A stretch of DNA of 64,000 nt from Bog-473 sp963777485 (GCA_963777485.1 CAVZQP010000001.1:1240001-1304000), one strand, 5' to 3'; counted from the stretch's first letter, positions 28,518 through 38,612 are shown. Notes: generated by a model not told the origin, from the letters alone. Numbers and translations: made by a program.

Positions 28518-29984
28518 TCACGTTAGCCCTGTGCGGACATGCACCAGCCTGACCCGGTGCACAACAGCGAACCCGACTCCGATGACGGCCAGGACGCCTG
28601 CCTGGACGGCGAGGTCCACTAACGCGGTGGCCCGCGGCGCGCCGTGGGTGGCCACGACGGCCAGCGTGAGCGCGATCGCTCCCCCGACGAGGACGGCCGC
28701 AACCCAGCGCCGTCCGACGGCGAGCAGGTACATGGTGAGGACGACCGAGACGCTGAGCAGGATCATGGCCAGCACCAGCGGGGCCAACGCATTCGCGGCA
28801 GACGTATACGCATGGTGGAACACGAGCTGGAGCAACACCTCGGGTGCCGCCAACGCGACGACCAACAGGAACACGGAGGGAATGGCGAGAAGCACGAGCA
28901 CGACCGCAAGTTGGCGCAGCGCGTGCCCGCCCTGGCGCCACCGGATGGCTGCTTCCGGGAGCAGGTAGCCGCCCAGGACCACCGCGCCAAAGACGATGGC
29001 CTTGCTCGTGACCGACACCGCGGCGTATGCGCCGCTGTGCGTCGGGTTGTCGCGTCCAACCACCAGCACGTCGATGTTCTGCAACACCGCGACCATCGAG
29101 AGTGAGACCGAGGCAACCACGAGGTCCACCCCCACCGACCGCCGTTCGGCCGACGCCCCGCCGAGCTGGGGGTCGGGACGCACGGCCGCGACCCAGCCGG
29201 TCGCCACCCACACACGGGGCCCCAGGCCGCCACCCGACCAGGCCCGGACGGCGGCGTAGCGGGCGTGGGCGGCGGCAACCACCTCGCCGATGAGAATGCC
29301 CACAGCGGCACCGGAAGGGCCGAACCCGGCCGCCACCAGGATCACGACGGCGACGACCCGCACGCCGGCCTCGACCAGAAGGTTGGCGGCCAGCGGCTTG
29401 TAGGAGCGGTGCGCCTGCAGGAGGCCACGATCGAGTGAGAGGAGGACGAAGAAGGCGGCAGCCGTCAGGATGGCCGCGATCCCGATGCCGCTCTGCTGTC
29501 GAAGCAGCACCGCGATGCCGTGGCGGCTGATGAAGACGATCACCGCCCACATCAGAACGAGCATGGTGCACTGTCTGTGCACCCGACCGGCCCACCGCCG
29601 CACGAGGTGCCCGCTGCCGTCCTCGTGCCACAGCGTGACGCGACGGACCACCGCAACGACGACGGCCGAACCGGGCATCGAGAGAATCAGGTAGAGGCCC
29701 GTCAGCTGGTTGAGGACGCCGTAGCTGTGCGGGCTGAGCAGACGCGCGAGGGCAATGGTGAGAATGACACTCGCACCGTTGGCGACGACGCCGGCGATTG
29801 CGAGCGGCCCCGCTTGCAGCAGCCCGGAGCGCATCGACTCGACGCCTGGTTTGGCGTCGGTGTCGAGGATGAGCTCTGCGCCGAGGTTCGGCCCCACCGC
29901 GTTGGGCGCCAGCGACATGGCTGCCGGCACGGACTCGACGACGACCTCGGCGGCCGGGGACTCCGTGGCCTCCTGGTCGCTCAC
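28518..29984 (-). CDS. Polysaccharide flippase (MATE/Wzx-like membrane protein)
   Basis: This encodes 488 residues from the GTG at 29984, preceded by AGAGGA at seven bases; upstream residues in the same frame look non-coding. About twelve to fourteen hydrophobic segments are spread evenly, starting with GLLQAGPLAIAGVVANGASVI and a conserved first-loop pattern ARLLSPHSYGVLN typical of the Wzx/MviN superfamily. Such proteins flip lipid-linked glycans across the membrane. It is surrounded by glycosyltransferase genes on the same strand. A 223-base gap separates its start from the preceding gene's stop. Confidence 0.85.
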   Translation of the reverse strand: MSDQEATESPAAEVVVESVPAAMSLAPNAVGPNLGAELILDTDAKPGVESMRSGLLQAGPLAIAGVVANGASVILTIALARLLSPHSYGVLNQLTGLYLILSMPGSAVVVAVVRRVTLWHEDGSGHLVRRWAGRVHRQCTMLVLMWAVIVFISRHGIAVLLRQQSGIGIAAILTAAAFFVLLSLDRGLLQAHRSYKPLAANLLVEAGVRVVAVVILVAAGFGPSGAAVGILIGEVVAAAHARYAAVRAWSGGGLGPRVWVATGWVAAVRPDPQLGGASAERRSVGVDLVVASVSLSMVAVLQNIDVLVVGRDNPTHSGAYAAVSVTSKAIVFGAVVLGGYLLPEAAIRWRQGGHALRQLAVVLVLLAIPSVFLLVVALAAPEVLLQLVFHHAYTSAANALAPLVLAMILLSVSVVLTMYLLAVGRRWVAAVLVGGAIALTLAVVATHGAPRATALVDLAVQAGVLAVIGVGFAVVHRVRLVHVRTGLT

Positions 29985-30207
29985 GAGCACGTCCTCTTGC
30001 TTCCGGCAGCGCTGCACGCATCGACGGAACCGGTCCGGCGCAGGTTGGGGCGAAGGGACGACATGGTGGCAGGCACCACTCTGGCACCAAACGGGTCGAA
30101 ACAGTGGGGAACGGCGGCGTCGCTCGCCGACGGGCGGGCGTTGACCGCGCACCATCGCTCCACGTCGTCGTGGTTCGAGACCTCCGTGCACCGCGAATGA
30201 AGTTGCA

Positions 30208-32091
30208 CTACAAACCTTGCACGGTGGTGCCGTAGGTGGCCAAGCCGTAGAGCCCCACACACGCCGGTGCCTTCAGGTTTGCCACGACCCGGGTATTGCG
30301 GCCTTCGGCCCGGGCCACGCAGTCGGCAATGGTGTTCCGAGCCAGACGGAGCGGCAGGCGCGTATCGGCCTGCACGTTGTTCCACACCCATGCACCCGCC
30401 TGCACGGTGGGCAGGCGACCCAGTGCCCCCGTCATGAAGGCGGCGTAGTACGTCGGGTCGCGTCCCTGCTGCAGCTTCGGGGCGTTCGGGTTTGTGGCGA
30501 CGACGACGGTCGTGACGCCCCAGACCTCGATCGCGTGGCGAACGGCGGCGAACTGTGCAGATGTACCGGCCGTCTGGCCGATGTCCAGCCCGAAGCCGAG
30601 ATTGGTCAAGATCCTGAAACCCGCCTCCGCGCTGCCGGCTCTCGAAGCCTGGCCCTGCGGTCCCCCGCCGCCGGCCTGGCTGTAGTGCATTGCGTTGACC
30701 GCCTGCCAGGACATGGCGACCTGAATTCCCGAGAACGGCGCCGGGTACGACAGCAGCACGCGGCCGGGCGGAAGGTTCGGTGCCACCGTCGTGTACCAGC
30801 GGGGCAGGAGCACGGGGCGCATTGCAAAGGGTAAGTCGGGTGCGAACACGTTGATCATCTGGGAAAGCGCGACGCCTACCACCACGAGAGAGCCGAGCCA
30901 GCCCCGCCAGTCGGGCAGCCGCTCGTGCACGTGGAAGAGGATGAGCGCGAGCAGCACGGCCGCGGCGAGGTAGCCGACGGCCATAAAACGCTGTTCGATC
31001 ACGTTCTCGAACACCGGCAGCCGGTCGAAGATCTGCGACGGCACCCACTCGCCGTGCCGCGGCCCGATCGACAGCACGCCGCACAGCAGGAGCAGGAAGC
31101 CGAAGAACCACATCTTCCTGTCGCGCCAGAAGACCGCGACGCCTGCGATGAGCACCCCGATGAAGGTCCAGCCGAGGTACGCCGACGAACCCAGCAGCGT
31201 GCCCTCGTAGCCGCCCAGTGAGAGATAGAGGCTGGCGCTGCGGTTGTAGGCCACCGAGGACACGAAGTTCGCAGGACGGACGCCGCCGATGGCAGCCAGG
31301 TTCTTCCACACGAGGCCCGAAAGGTGCGCCGGGCCGTCCAGCGCGAACCACACCGGCCATGCGAGAAGCACCACGCCGACCCCGAGGCCGATGGCCATTG
31401 CCTTGGCGGCATGGGGGGCCAACCGCCGCAGCTCGTCCGGGCGGAAGAGCGCGGCGGTGACCACCAGGACAATGAGGCAGACGACGACGAGGATCGCGCC
31501 GAGAGCGAGGATCTCGGACGAGAGGAAGAACTGTCCGAAGACGAGCACCCCGAGTGCGACGCCGGACCACAGCGCGCTGTGGCGCTGTCGGATCAGGATC
31601 TCGTCGAGGATCGCGAGGATGAGCGGCAGCAGCATCAGCGCGGCGGTCATGAGGTGTGCGAACTCGAGGCTCGTGAGAACGAACGGCGAGAATCCGTAGA
31701 GCAGCCCGCCGACGAATGCAGCCGGCGTCCAGGGGGCCCAGCGGCGGATGACGACAAAGGCGAAGAAGGCACTGAGCGCGGGGGTCAGCGTGGAGGCGAC
31801 GTTGAAGGATGCGACCGGTCCCCAGATCCAGGTGACGGGGACCAGGGGCAGGCTGAGGCCCGTCACCGAGGTCTGCGCCAACAGGTTGATGCCGCCGGGA
31901 TGGAACAGGGCGGTCGAATAGAACGGGTTGTGTCCATGGGCCAGTGCGGTGGCCGGCCACTGGAAGAACCACAGGAACAGGGCGGGGTCGCCGCAACCGC
32001 ACAGGGTGTGCGTCGTCGCGCCGTCGGCCCAGGCATTGACCCAGAGGATGAACCCGAGCGCGAGATAGATCAGCCCCGCGCCGAGGAGCAC
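30208..32091 (-). CDS. Multi-pass membrane glycosyltransferase (GT-C-like)
   Basis: At least 627 residues are encoded. No ATG, GTG or TTG lies in frame between the end of the preceding flavoprotein gene (32291) and the GTG at 32091, yet that stretch keeps a coding-like acidic sequence (LDDRADDGAHDDAG, EDADTDSG). The true start may be a CTG at 32298, or be hidden by an indel. About twelve membrane segments are followed by a soluble C-terminal part of about 200 residues. The first loop contains CGDPALFLWFFQW then GHNPFYSTALFHPGGINLL, a pattern known in actinobacterial GT-C-type proteins, with Asp as the likely metal or catalytic residue. Donor and acceptor are unknown. Confidence 0.7.
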   Translation of the reverse strand: MLLGAGLIYLALGFILWVNAWADGATTHTLCGCGDPALFLWFFQWPATALAHGHNPFYSTALFHPGGINLLAQTSVTGLSLPLVPVTWIWGPVASFNVASTLTPALSAFFAFVVIRRWAPWTPAAFVGGLLYGFSPFVLTSLEFAHLMTAALMLLPLILAILDEILIRQRHSALWSGVALGVLVFGQFFLSSEILALGAILVVVCLIVLVVTAALFRPDELRRLAPHAAKAMAIGLGVGVVLLAWPVWFALDGPAHLSGLVWKNLAAIGGVRPANFVSSVAYNRSASLYLSLGGYEGTLLGSSAYLGWTFIGVLIAGVAVFWRDRKMWFFGFLLLLCGVLSIGPRHGEWVPSQIFDRLPVFENVIEQRFMAVGYLAAAVLLALILFHVHERLPDWRGWLGSLVVVGVALSQMINVFAPDLPFAMRPVLLPRWYTTVAPNLPPGRVLLSYPAPFSGIQVAMSWQAVNAMHYSQAGGGGPQGQASRAGSAEAGFRILTNLGFGLDIGQTAGTSAQFAAVRHAIEVWGVTTVVVATNPNAPKLQQGRDPTYYAAFMTGALGRLPTVQAGAWVWNNVQADTRLPLRLARNTIADCVARAEGRNTRVVANLKAPACVGLYGLATYGTTVQGL

Positions 32092-32290
32092 GGGCCACGT
32101 GCGACGACGGGCTCTGACGCGGAGGCCGGAGTCCGTGTCGGCGTCCTCTACGGGCGCCTCGAGACCGGCGTCGTCATGCGCGCCGTCGTCGGCTCGGTCG
32201 TCGAGCAGGAGATCCGCCGTCGATCCCGCCTGGGCCGACGAGCGCGACGCCCGGTTCGGCCGCCACCACAGCGCCCCGGCGGGCGCGTGC

Positions 32291-33793
32291 TCAGCCAGGG
32301 TCGAGCGTGGCCGCCGCGGCGGTGGGCGCGTGCGAATGCTCCCGCCTCGGCAGCACGGGCGCGTCCCGTCCGGTCGAGCCCGCCTCGTGATACTCCTCTT
32401 CGACGTTGACCGTCCACACGTCGTAGTCGGCGCCGAAGATGTTCTCCACCGTGAGCAGCGCGGTGTACATGGAGTGGTCCTGGTTGTTGTACTTGTGCAT
32501 GCCGTTGCGCCCCACCGGGTGCACGTTGGGCGCCTCGGCGTCGAGCCACTTGCGGATCGTCTCCACGTTCGCCTTGTAGCTGAAGTCGTAGTACGGGTAC
32601 GCCTTCGGCACGCGGACGACATAGCCCCGCTCGACGTCGCCGTCCGCCGCCAAGCCGAGGCTGATGAGTTCCTTGGTGCCGAGCGCGATCAGCTCCTCGT
32701 CGGGCTTGTTCCACATGTCGTCACCCTCGAAGACGAAGTACTCGAGGCCGAGACATGTGCGCCCGTCCTGCACCAGATAGGGCGACCACGACCCGTAATT
32801 CTGGATGCGGCCGACCTCGACGTCGGTCGCGTGGATGTAGATCCAGTTGTCGGGAAAGCTCCGTGACTGCGGCACGACGAGCGCGACGGTGAGGTAGTCG
32901 CGGTAGTGCAGGTCGTCGGCCGCCGCGACGACTTCGGCGGGAGGGGGCGGCGTGATCGTGTTGACGAGCTCGCGCATCGGCATGGTGGAGATCACGTGAG
33001 ACGCCGGCACCGTGTGCTCACTCCCGCCCTGCTGGTACGTGACCTCGACGGCGCGGCCGCCCGCGACCTTGATGGTCGACAGCGGCGCCTGCATCTCCAC
33101 CGTTCCCCCGGCGGCCCGCACTTTCTCCGTGCAGACCTCCCACATCATCCCGGGGCCGTACTTGGGGTACTGGAACTCCTCGATCAGCGTCGTGATCTCG
33201 GTTTGGCCCCGCTTGGGCAGGATCGCGTTGATGACGGCCTTGCGCAGGTCGAGGTTCTTGACCCGCTGCGCCGCCCAGTCGGCCGGCATGTCCGAGACCG
33301 GCACGCCCCAGACCTTCTCGGTGTAGGTCTTGAAGAACGTGCGGTAGAGCCGCCACCCGAAGCGCTTCACGAGCCAGTTCTCGTAGTTGGACTCGTCCTT
33401 CGGCGGGTGGATGCGGGCCCACAGGTAGGAGAAGCCGCAGAGGATGGCTTCCCACAGCCCGAGGTTGCGCAGGGCGTTGAGGGCCTTGAGCGGGTAGTCG
33501 TAGAACTTGCCCTCGTAGAAGATGCGGCTCATGCGCGGCCGGAGCAGGAAGTCCTCGTCGGGGAGGATCTCGTGCCAGAGGGCCTCGACCTCCGGGACCT
33601 TGGTGAAGAAGCGGTGCCCGCCCAGGTCGAAGCGCCAGCCGTCGCGCTCGACGGTGCGGCTGATGCCGCCGACCACGTCGTCCTTCTCGAGGACCAGCGG
33701 GCGCTTTCCCTGTTTGACCAGGAGGTAGGCGGCCGTGAGGCCGCCGGGCCCGGCGCCGGCAATGACGACGGGTGCGTCCTCATTCGTGGCCAT
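32291..33793 (-). CDS. NAD(P)/FAD-dependent oxidoreductase, UDP-galactopyranose-mutase-like
   Basis: This encodes 500 residues from the ATG at 33793. The dinucleotide-binding motif is VVIAGAGPGGLTAAYLL (residues 9-25), with the second motif LVLEKDDVVGGISRTV and then DLGGHRFFTKVPEV. Further on are EKVWGVPVSDMPADWAAQRV and a C-terminal FAD-contact region GRNGMHKYNNQDHSMYTA. This group (COG1232, related to protoporphyrinogen oxidase and Glf) is common in polysaccharide loci and converts or reduces sugar nucleotides or polyprenyl carriers. A Glf-type pyranose-furanose isomerisation is plausible beside an arabinofuranosyltransferase but not proven. Its last about 30 residues are Ala/Pro-rich and look unconserved. 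Confidence 0.8.
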   Translation of the reverse strand: MATNEDAPVVIAGAGPGGLTAAYLLVKQGKRPLVLEKDDVVGGISRTVERDGWRFDLGGHRFFTKVPEVEALWHEILPDEDFLLRPRMSRIFYEGKFYDYPLKALNALRNLGLWEAILCGFSYLWARIHPPKDESNYENWLVKRFGWRLYRTFFKTYTEKVWGVPVSDMPADWAAQRVKNLDLRKAVINAILPKRGQTEITTLIEEFQYPKYGPGMMWEVCTEKVRAAGGTVEMQAPLSTIKVAGGRAVEVTYQQGGSEHTVPASHVISTMPMRELVNTITPPPPAEVVAAADDLHYRDYLTVALVVPQSRSFPDNWIYIHATDVEVGRIQNYGSWSPYLVQDGRTCLGLEYFVFEGDDMWNKPDEELIALGTKELISLGLAADGDVERGYVVRVPKAYPYYDFSYKANVETIRKWLDAEAPNVHPVGRNGMHKYNNQDHSMYTALLTVENIFGADYDVWTVNVEEEYHEAGSTGRDAPVLPRREHSHAPTAAAATLDPG

Positions 33794-33839
33794 CGTGGAG
33801 GGCAGGTTAGTGGACCCCCCGAGCAGGACCGGGGAGGGC

Positions 33840-35046
33840 CTAGGGCACCGACATGTTGAGGAAAGCGAGGAGGGCGTAGCCCGCCAGCCCCGCTGAGAGA
33901 AGGGTGAGGACCAGCCGCTCGACCTGGGACTGTGCGAGCAGCAGCGCCGCGGCGATCGACAGGGGGAATGCACTGAGGGCGTAGCGCTCGAACGAATCGA
34001 GGTTGGCGCCCGACACCGCGACGGCGAGGGCGGCGGCCGCGAACAGCGTGTACGGGGCGGGCAGGCGGCGCCAGCACACGATGAGCATGGCCAGCGCGAG
34101 CAGCACCCACGGGACGTGCAGCGCCGTGCCCACGTGGTGGTGCAGCACGCCCTTGGCGTCGTCGTACAGCGTGACGAACGGATCGGCCAGTCCGCCGTGG
34201 TGCGAGTTCTGGAGCTGGACCCGCAGGGGTGCCCACCAGTCGTTCACCGTGTGCTTGGACCACCCGAGGAAGACCAGGAGGCCGACGAACGGCGCCGCGA
34301 CGGCAGCGAGGCCGGCGGCACGCTCGTTGCGGCCGAGGCGCTGCCACCAGCGGACCACCTCGGACGCGACGGCGAGGAACAGCAGCACCCCGACGGGCCG
34401 GGTCAACGCGGCGGCGAAGGCGAGCACGCCGGCGACGGCGAAGCGCGGGTGGTTGGCCGCGCCCGGGGCCGGTGGGCGCAGGGCCAGGAAGCAGCCGAGC
34501 GCGAACACGAGCAGAACCGCCTCGGCGTACCCCATCACGAGGACGAAGGCGGCCGGCACGAGGCTGAGCACCCAGATCGCCCGGCGCGCCACAGCGGGAC
34601 TGCCCGTTTCGCGGCGCACGAGCACGAACAGCATGGCGGTCGCCGCGAAGGCGGCGGCGTTGGCCAGGAGGACGAGCGCCGGACCGTCGCCCAGGCCGAG
34701 CCACGCCAGCCCGTGCGTCAGCACCGGGACGGCCGGGAAGAAACGCAGCGACTGGCGGCCGAGCGGGCCGTAGCCTCCGCGGGCGATCGTCTCGTACCAC
34801 CCGGCGTCCCAGCCGAGTAGGCCGGCGTGCACCCGGGCCGCCACCCCGACCGTCGCCGGGTGCGTGCGGTCGACGATGAAATGGGCCAGGCCCAGCGCGC
34901 TCGAGGACAACGACCCGGGCCACCAGGTACGGGAGCACGGCCTCCCGTACGGAGAGGGGCAGCCGGTTCCAACTGCGGTGCACGGTCGCGCCGAGCGAGT
35001 CCGGGGCCGGCGACGCGACGGTGTCCGTTTCGGTCACCTCGACCAA
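33840..35046 (-). pseudogene. PIG-V-like mannosyltransferase, split by an apparent frameshift
   Basis: The 5' part begins at the TTG at 35046, four bases after the stop of the preceding gene, and reads VEVTETDTVASPAPDS to LPYLVARVVV, the start of the first membrane helix. The helix continues in another frame as LSSSALGLAHFIVD and runs to 33840 with about nine membrane segments. The break lies at about 34900-34915; one extra base explains it. The body contains LLGWDAGWYETIARGGYGP, the catalytic-loop pattern of PIG-V/GT76-type mannosyltransferases, and later ALTRPVGVLLFL. If TTG at 34910 were a genuine start, a shortened 356-residue protein would lack half of helix one. A role in adding mannose from a polyprenyl-phosphate donor is inferred. 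Confidence 0.75.
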
Positions 35047-35050
35047 CGGG

Positions 35051-36646
35051 TCACCGTCCTGCGAAGGCGATCTCGGTCAGGTTCATCGGCTCGTAGTAGA
35101 GGCGAGGGTGGGCCGTGACGACGTTGCGGCCTCCCCCACCGGTCTGGGTGGCGGCGGTGACGAGATCGGACGCGATCTGCTCGCACTTGATGCCGTAGCT
35201 CTGGTACATCGACTGCCAGACCAGCCAGACATGGTGCGCCGTGCCGGCCCGCTGGGCCACGACGTCGGCGAAGTGGCCCGGGCTCGCCGCACCGACCGTC
35301 TGCGCGTAGTCGACCCAGTTCACGATCGCCGGGCCGGTTTCGCGCGGGAACGTGATCTGGTCGTATTGCGAGGGGTTCTCGAGCTGCCGGTAGACTGCGG
35401 GACCCAATTGGTCCGGGCAGTAGGCGATGATGTCGCCCGGTTTCGCCTGCGCATTGATGGCGACCGCCACCGCGTTCGCCTGCGTGCGTTGCGTGGTGAC
35501 GTTCTGGGCCGACGACACCAGCCCGGCGGCCACGGCCAGCCCCACCATGATCACCCGTGCCTTCGGGTTGAGGAGCGTCGTGGTGCCGTAGGCGACGAGG
35601 AGGAGAAAAGGGAGGAACACCACCGCCGCGTACCTCGAGGAGAACGCACTGGAGGTGATGATCCCGCCGCCGATCGCGGCGAACAGCGTCCCGAGCACGA
35701 CGAAGCCGACACCACGCGAATGGGGCCGCGTGCGCAGGTCGAGCTCGATGTAACGCCCGCTCTTGCCCATGCCGAACACGGCGAGGGCCAGCATGGCGAA
35801 GTAGATGACGGCGAGCAGCCGGCCCTGGTTCGTCGCGGTCTGCAGCGTCGAGCCCTGGTTGTCGGTGAAGCCGGTCAGCGCATTGATCACCGCCGAGAAG
35901 TTCGGTGGCGCGGCCCACGGCGTGCCGGTGTGCTGGGACTGGTACAGGAAGATCGGGACCCAGGGCACGAAGAGCAGCACGCCGGCGCCCACCGCGAGCA
36001 GCGCGGCCCAGGGCGCTCCTTCGGGCTGGCCGCGGTGGCGGGTGCGCCAGATGGACACGACGAGCCAGATACCGACCATGGCCACGAGGTAGACCGACCA
36101 GTACTGCGAATAGAGCAGCGCAGCGGTGACGACGGCGACCGCCACGAGATTGCCCGGACGGGGCGCCCGGACGGCGCGCTCGAGGGCGAGGAACCCGAGG
36201 CCGGTCAAGAAGATGACCAGCGCGTACATGCGCGACTCGGTCGCGTAATAGACGTCGAACGGCGCGCTCGCGAGCAGCACGACCATCGTCCATGCCACCG
36301 CCCGCCCGCCGAAGCGCTTCCCGCAGAGCCAGCCGACCGGGAGGGTGAGGACGGCAAAGAGCCCCGAGAGGGCGCGGACGGCGTCGTTGGACTGGCCGAA
36401 CAGGCCCATCCAGAAGTGGAGCAGGACGTAGTAGAGCGGTGGCGCCCCGTCGTGCTTCAGGGCGTTCGGGAGCTCGTGCAACGGCAGTCGGGCGACGTCG
36501 ACGGTCAGCGCCTCGTCGAGCCACAGGCCCGAGCGTGTCCAGAAACGGAAGAGGAGCCCTGCCGCGATGACGAGGGCGACGCCGACACCGACCGCAATGC
36601 GCGTGCGGCCAGTGAGGGCGGGAACCTCGTCAGGCATGGGCCGCAT
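35051..36646 (-). CDS. GT39/ArnT-type membrane glycosyltransferase
   Basis: This encodes 531 residues with about eleven to twelve membrane segments. The first periplasmic loop has the family's acidic pair in RSGLWLDEALTVDVARL, followed by HDGAPPLYYVLLHFWM, the hallmark of the protein-mannosyltransferase/ArnT superfamily (PMT_2). A second loop shows VYYATESRMYAL. The exported C-terminal part (about 390-531) is soluble. Such enzymes use polyprenyl-phosphate sugars on the outer face. It heads the minus-strand glycan gene run, diverging from the opp operon 100 bases away. Confidence 0.85.
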   Translation of the reverse strand: MRPMPDEVPALTGRTRIAVGVGVALVIAAGLLFRFWTRSGLWLDEALTVDVARLPLHELPNALKHDGAPPLYYVLLHFWMGLFGQSNDAVRALSGLFAVLTLPVGWLCGKRFGGRAVAWTMVVLLASAPFDVYYATESRMYALVIFLTGLGFLALERAVRAPRPGNLVAVAVVTAALLYSQYWSVYLVAMVGIWLVVSIWRTRHRGQPEGAPWAALLAVGAGVLLFVPWVPIFLYQSQHTGTPWAAPPNFSAVINALTGFTDNQGSTLQTATNQGRLLAVIYFAMLALAVFGMGKSGRYIELDLRTRPHSRGVGFVVLGTLFAAIGGGIITSSAFSSRYAAVVFLPFLLLVAYGTTTLLNPKARVIMVGLAVAAGLVSSAQNVTTQRTQANAVAVAINAQAKPGDIIAYCPDQLGPAVYRQLENPSQYDQITFPRETGPAIVNWVDYAQTVGAASPGHFADVVAQRAGTAHHVWLVWQSMYQSYGIKCEQIASDLVTAATQTGGGGRNVVTAHPRLYYEPMNLTEIAFAGR

Positions 36647-36745
36647 GGTAGGACACCGGGTCGCGGTCTAGGATCATCCGCCGCTGGGCGGGGGCGCCTC
36701 GGAACCGACGAATTAGAGGCTGGAAGGAAGGGGGAAGAGACCTAC

Positions 36746-37693
36746 GTGGCCCGTTACATCGCTAAGAGGTTGGCGCTACTCGTCGTCATCATCCTCTTCG
36801 TGTCCGTGGCCGCGTTCTTCCTGGTCCACCTACTTCCGGGCGACCCGGCCACGACCATCCTGGGGCCCAATGCCACAGCGCAGAACGTCGCAACCATCAA
36901 CAAGGAACTCGGGCTGAACAAGCCCCTCTGGCAGCAGTACTTCATCTGGATGGGCCACGTCCTCCAGGGGAACCTGGGTCAGTCCTTCACGACACACCAG
37001 ACGACGACGAGCATCATCTCGGAGTCGTTCCCGATCGACCTCGAGCTCATCATCTTCTCGCAGATCATCGCGTTCGCCATCGCCTTCCCGATGGCGATGC
37101 GTGCGGCACGCCGCCCGAACAAGCTCTTCGACCAGGCGTCGAACGGCACCACCTTCGCGATGCTGGCGCTCCCCCCGTTCGTCATCGCGCCCGTCCTCGT
37201 ATTGATCTTCGCCGTGCACTGGCACGTGTTCCCGGGGCCGGCCTCCTACGTCCCCTTGACGCAGAACTTCTGGTCCAACATCCATACGATGCTGTTACCG
37301 TCGATCGTCCTCGCGCTGGGAGGAATCGTCGTGTACTTCCGCCTGCTCCGAAACGACCTCATCTCCACTCTGCAGGAGGATTTCATCACGATGGCGAGGT
37401 CAAAGGGCCTGAGCGACCGGCGCGTCATGTGGCGGCATGCCCTGCGGCCATCCTCCATCTCGATGCTGGCCTCCGCCGGCGTGACGATCAGCACGCTCAT
37501 TGCCGGCACGTTCGTCGTCGAGTTGCTCCTGCAGATGCCCGGGCTGGGGTACCAGCTCGTTTCCAGCGTGAACCAGGACGACTACACGGTGGTGCAGGGC
37601 ATCACGCTCGTCGTGGCCATCGCTATCGTGCTGATCAACTTCATCTTCGACTTCCTGTTCACGATCATCGACCCGAGGATCGCCCGTGAGTAG
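36746..37693 (+). CDS. oppB: Oligopeptide/dipeptide ABC transporter permease, OppB/DppB type
   Basis: This encodes 315 residues from the GTG at 36746, preceded by a purine-rich GGAAGGGGGAAGAG. It shows the typical N-terminal membrane anchor (ARYIAKRLALLVVIILF), the extracellular LLPGDPATTILGP segment, and the permease EAA-like motif in MARSKGLSDRRVMWRHALRPS, which contacts the ATPases. Five to six membrane segments are visible. It is the first gene of the oppBCDF operon and overlaps oppC by eight bases. TAGGAT at 36669-36674 is a possible -10. Confidence 0.92.
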   Translation: MARYIAKRLALLVVIILFVSVAAFFLVHLLPGDPATTILGPNATAQNVATINKELGLNKPLWQQYFIWMGHVLQGNLGQSFTTHQTTTSIISESFPIDLELIIFSQIIAFAIAFPMAMRAARRPNKLFDQASNGTTFAMLALPPFVIAPVLVLIFAVHWHVFPGPASYVPLTQNFWSNIHTMLLPSIVLALGGIVVYFRLLRNDLISTLQEDFITMARSKGLSDRRVMWRHALRPSSISMLASAGVTISTLIAGTFVVELLLQMPGLGYQLVSSVNQDDYTVVQGITLVVAIAIVLINFIFDFLFTIIDPRIARE

Positions 37694-38612
37694 CGTCAGC
37701 CTCACCGAGCCGACCAACGAAGCCTTCGCGGACATCAAGGAGGAGTTGGTCGCCGATGCGGCGGCCGACGTGACCAAGAAGAAGCTGGGCGTGCTCTTCT
37801 GGATCTGCGCGGTGTGGATCGTGCTCGTGGCCGCCCTCGCCATCACCGCCGGTCTGCTGCCGCTGCACGACGCCACCCTCGGCAACTACAACTGGCCGCA
37901 GAACGGCGGCCCCAGCTGGAACAACTGGCTGGGCACCGACGATCTCTATCGCGACATCCTGAGCCGCCTGATCTATGGCGCCCGGGTCTCGCTGATCGTG
38001 GGGTTCGGCGGTGCGCTCATCGGCCTGATCATCGGTGGCATCCCGGCCATGCTCTCGGCCTACCGCCGCGGGCGGGTGGACACGATCCTCAACACGGGCT
38101 CGTACATCTTCCTGGCGTTTCCCGCCCTCGTGGCGTTGATCGCCATCGTCTCGTTCTGGAAGCCCACGAACGTGTGGAAGATCACCCTCGTCATCGGCAT
38201 CTTCGGCGCACCGCTGATCTTCCGCATCGTGCGCGCTTCGACGCTGTCCTACGCGACCCGCGACTTCGTCATGGCGGCCAAGGCGCTCGGGGCCAGCGAC
38301 TCCCGCATCCTCGCCCGCGAGATCCTGCCCAACATCATGCCGACGATCATTTCGTTCTCGCTTATCGCAGTGGCAACCATCATCGTGCTGGAGGGGACGC
38401 TCGCCTTCCTCGGGCTCTCGGTGTCCCCGCCGACTCCGAGCTGGGGCAACATGCTCTACGAGGGTTCCCAGCTCCTGGTCGGGGCGAAGGGTCAGACGAA
38501 CGTCTGGCTCGTCATCTTCCCGGCCACGGCGATGTTCCTCCTCCTCTTCAGCCTCAACGTGGTGGCCGACAAGCTCCGCGCCTACTTCGACGTGACCGAA
38601 ATCAAGCTGTGA
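37686..38612 (+). CDS. oppC: Oligopeptide/dipeptide ABC transporter permease, OppC/DppC type
   Basis: This encodes 308 residues from a GTG inside the end of oppB. A cytoplasmic N-terminal tail of about 35 residues precedes the first membrane segment (VLFWICAVWIVLVAALAITAG). The characteristic OppC sequence WLGTDDLYRDILSRLIYGARVSL follows, and the ATPase-coupling loop is AAKALGASDSRILAREILPN. It forms the transmembrane heterodimer with OppB. The end overlaps oppD (GTGA). Confidence 0.92.
   Translation: MSSVSLTEPTNEAFADIKEELVADAAADVTKKKLGVLFWICAVWIVLVAALAITAGLLPLHDATLGNYNWPQNGGPSWNNWLGTDDLYRDILSRLIYGARVSLIVGFGGALIGLIIGGIPAMLSAYRRGRVDTILNTGSYIFLAFPALVALIAIVSFWKPTNVWKITLVIGIFGAPLIFRIVRASTLSYATRDFVMAAKALGASDSRILAREILPNIMPTIISFSLIAVATIIVLEGTLAFLGLSVSPPTPSWGNMLYEGSQLLVGAKGQTNVWLVIFPATAMFLLLFSLNVVADKLRAYFDVTEIKL

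Noticed and set aside
28513..30090. Long 5' extension of the GT4 gene frame
   Set aside because: It overlaps the flippase gene on the same strand in another frame and has low-complexity Arg/Pro composition.
35021..36745. Plus-strand extension of the oppB frame
   Set aside because: It is antisense to the GT39-type gene; the permease similarity begins at the GTG at 36746.
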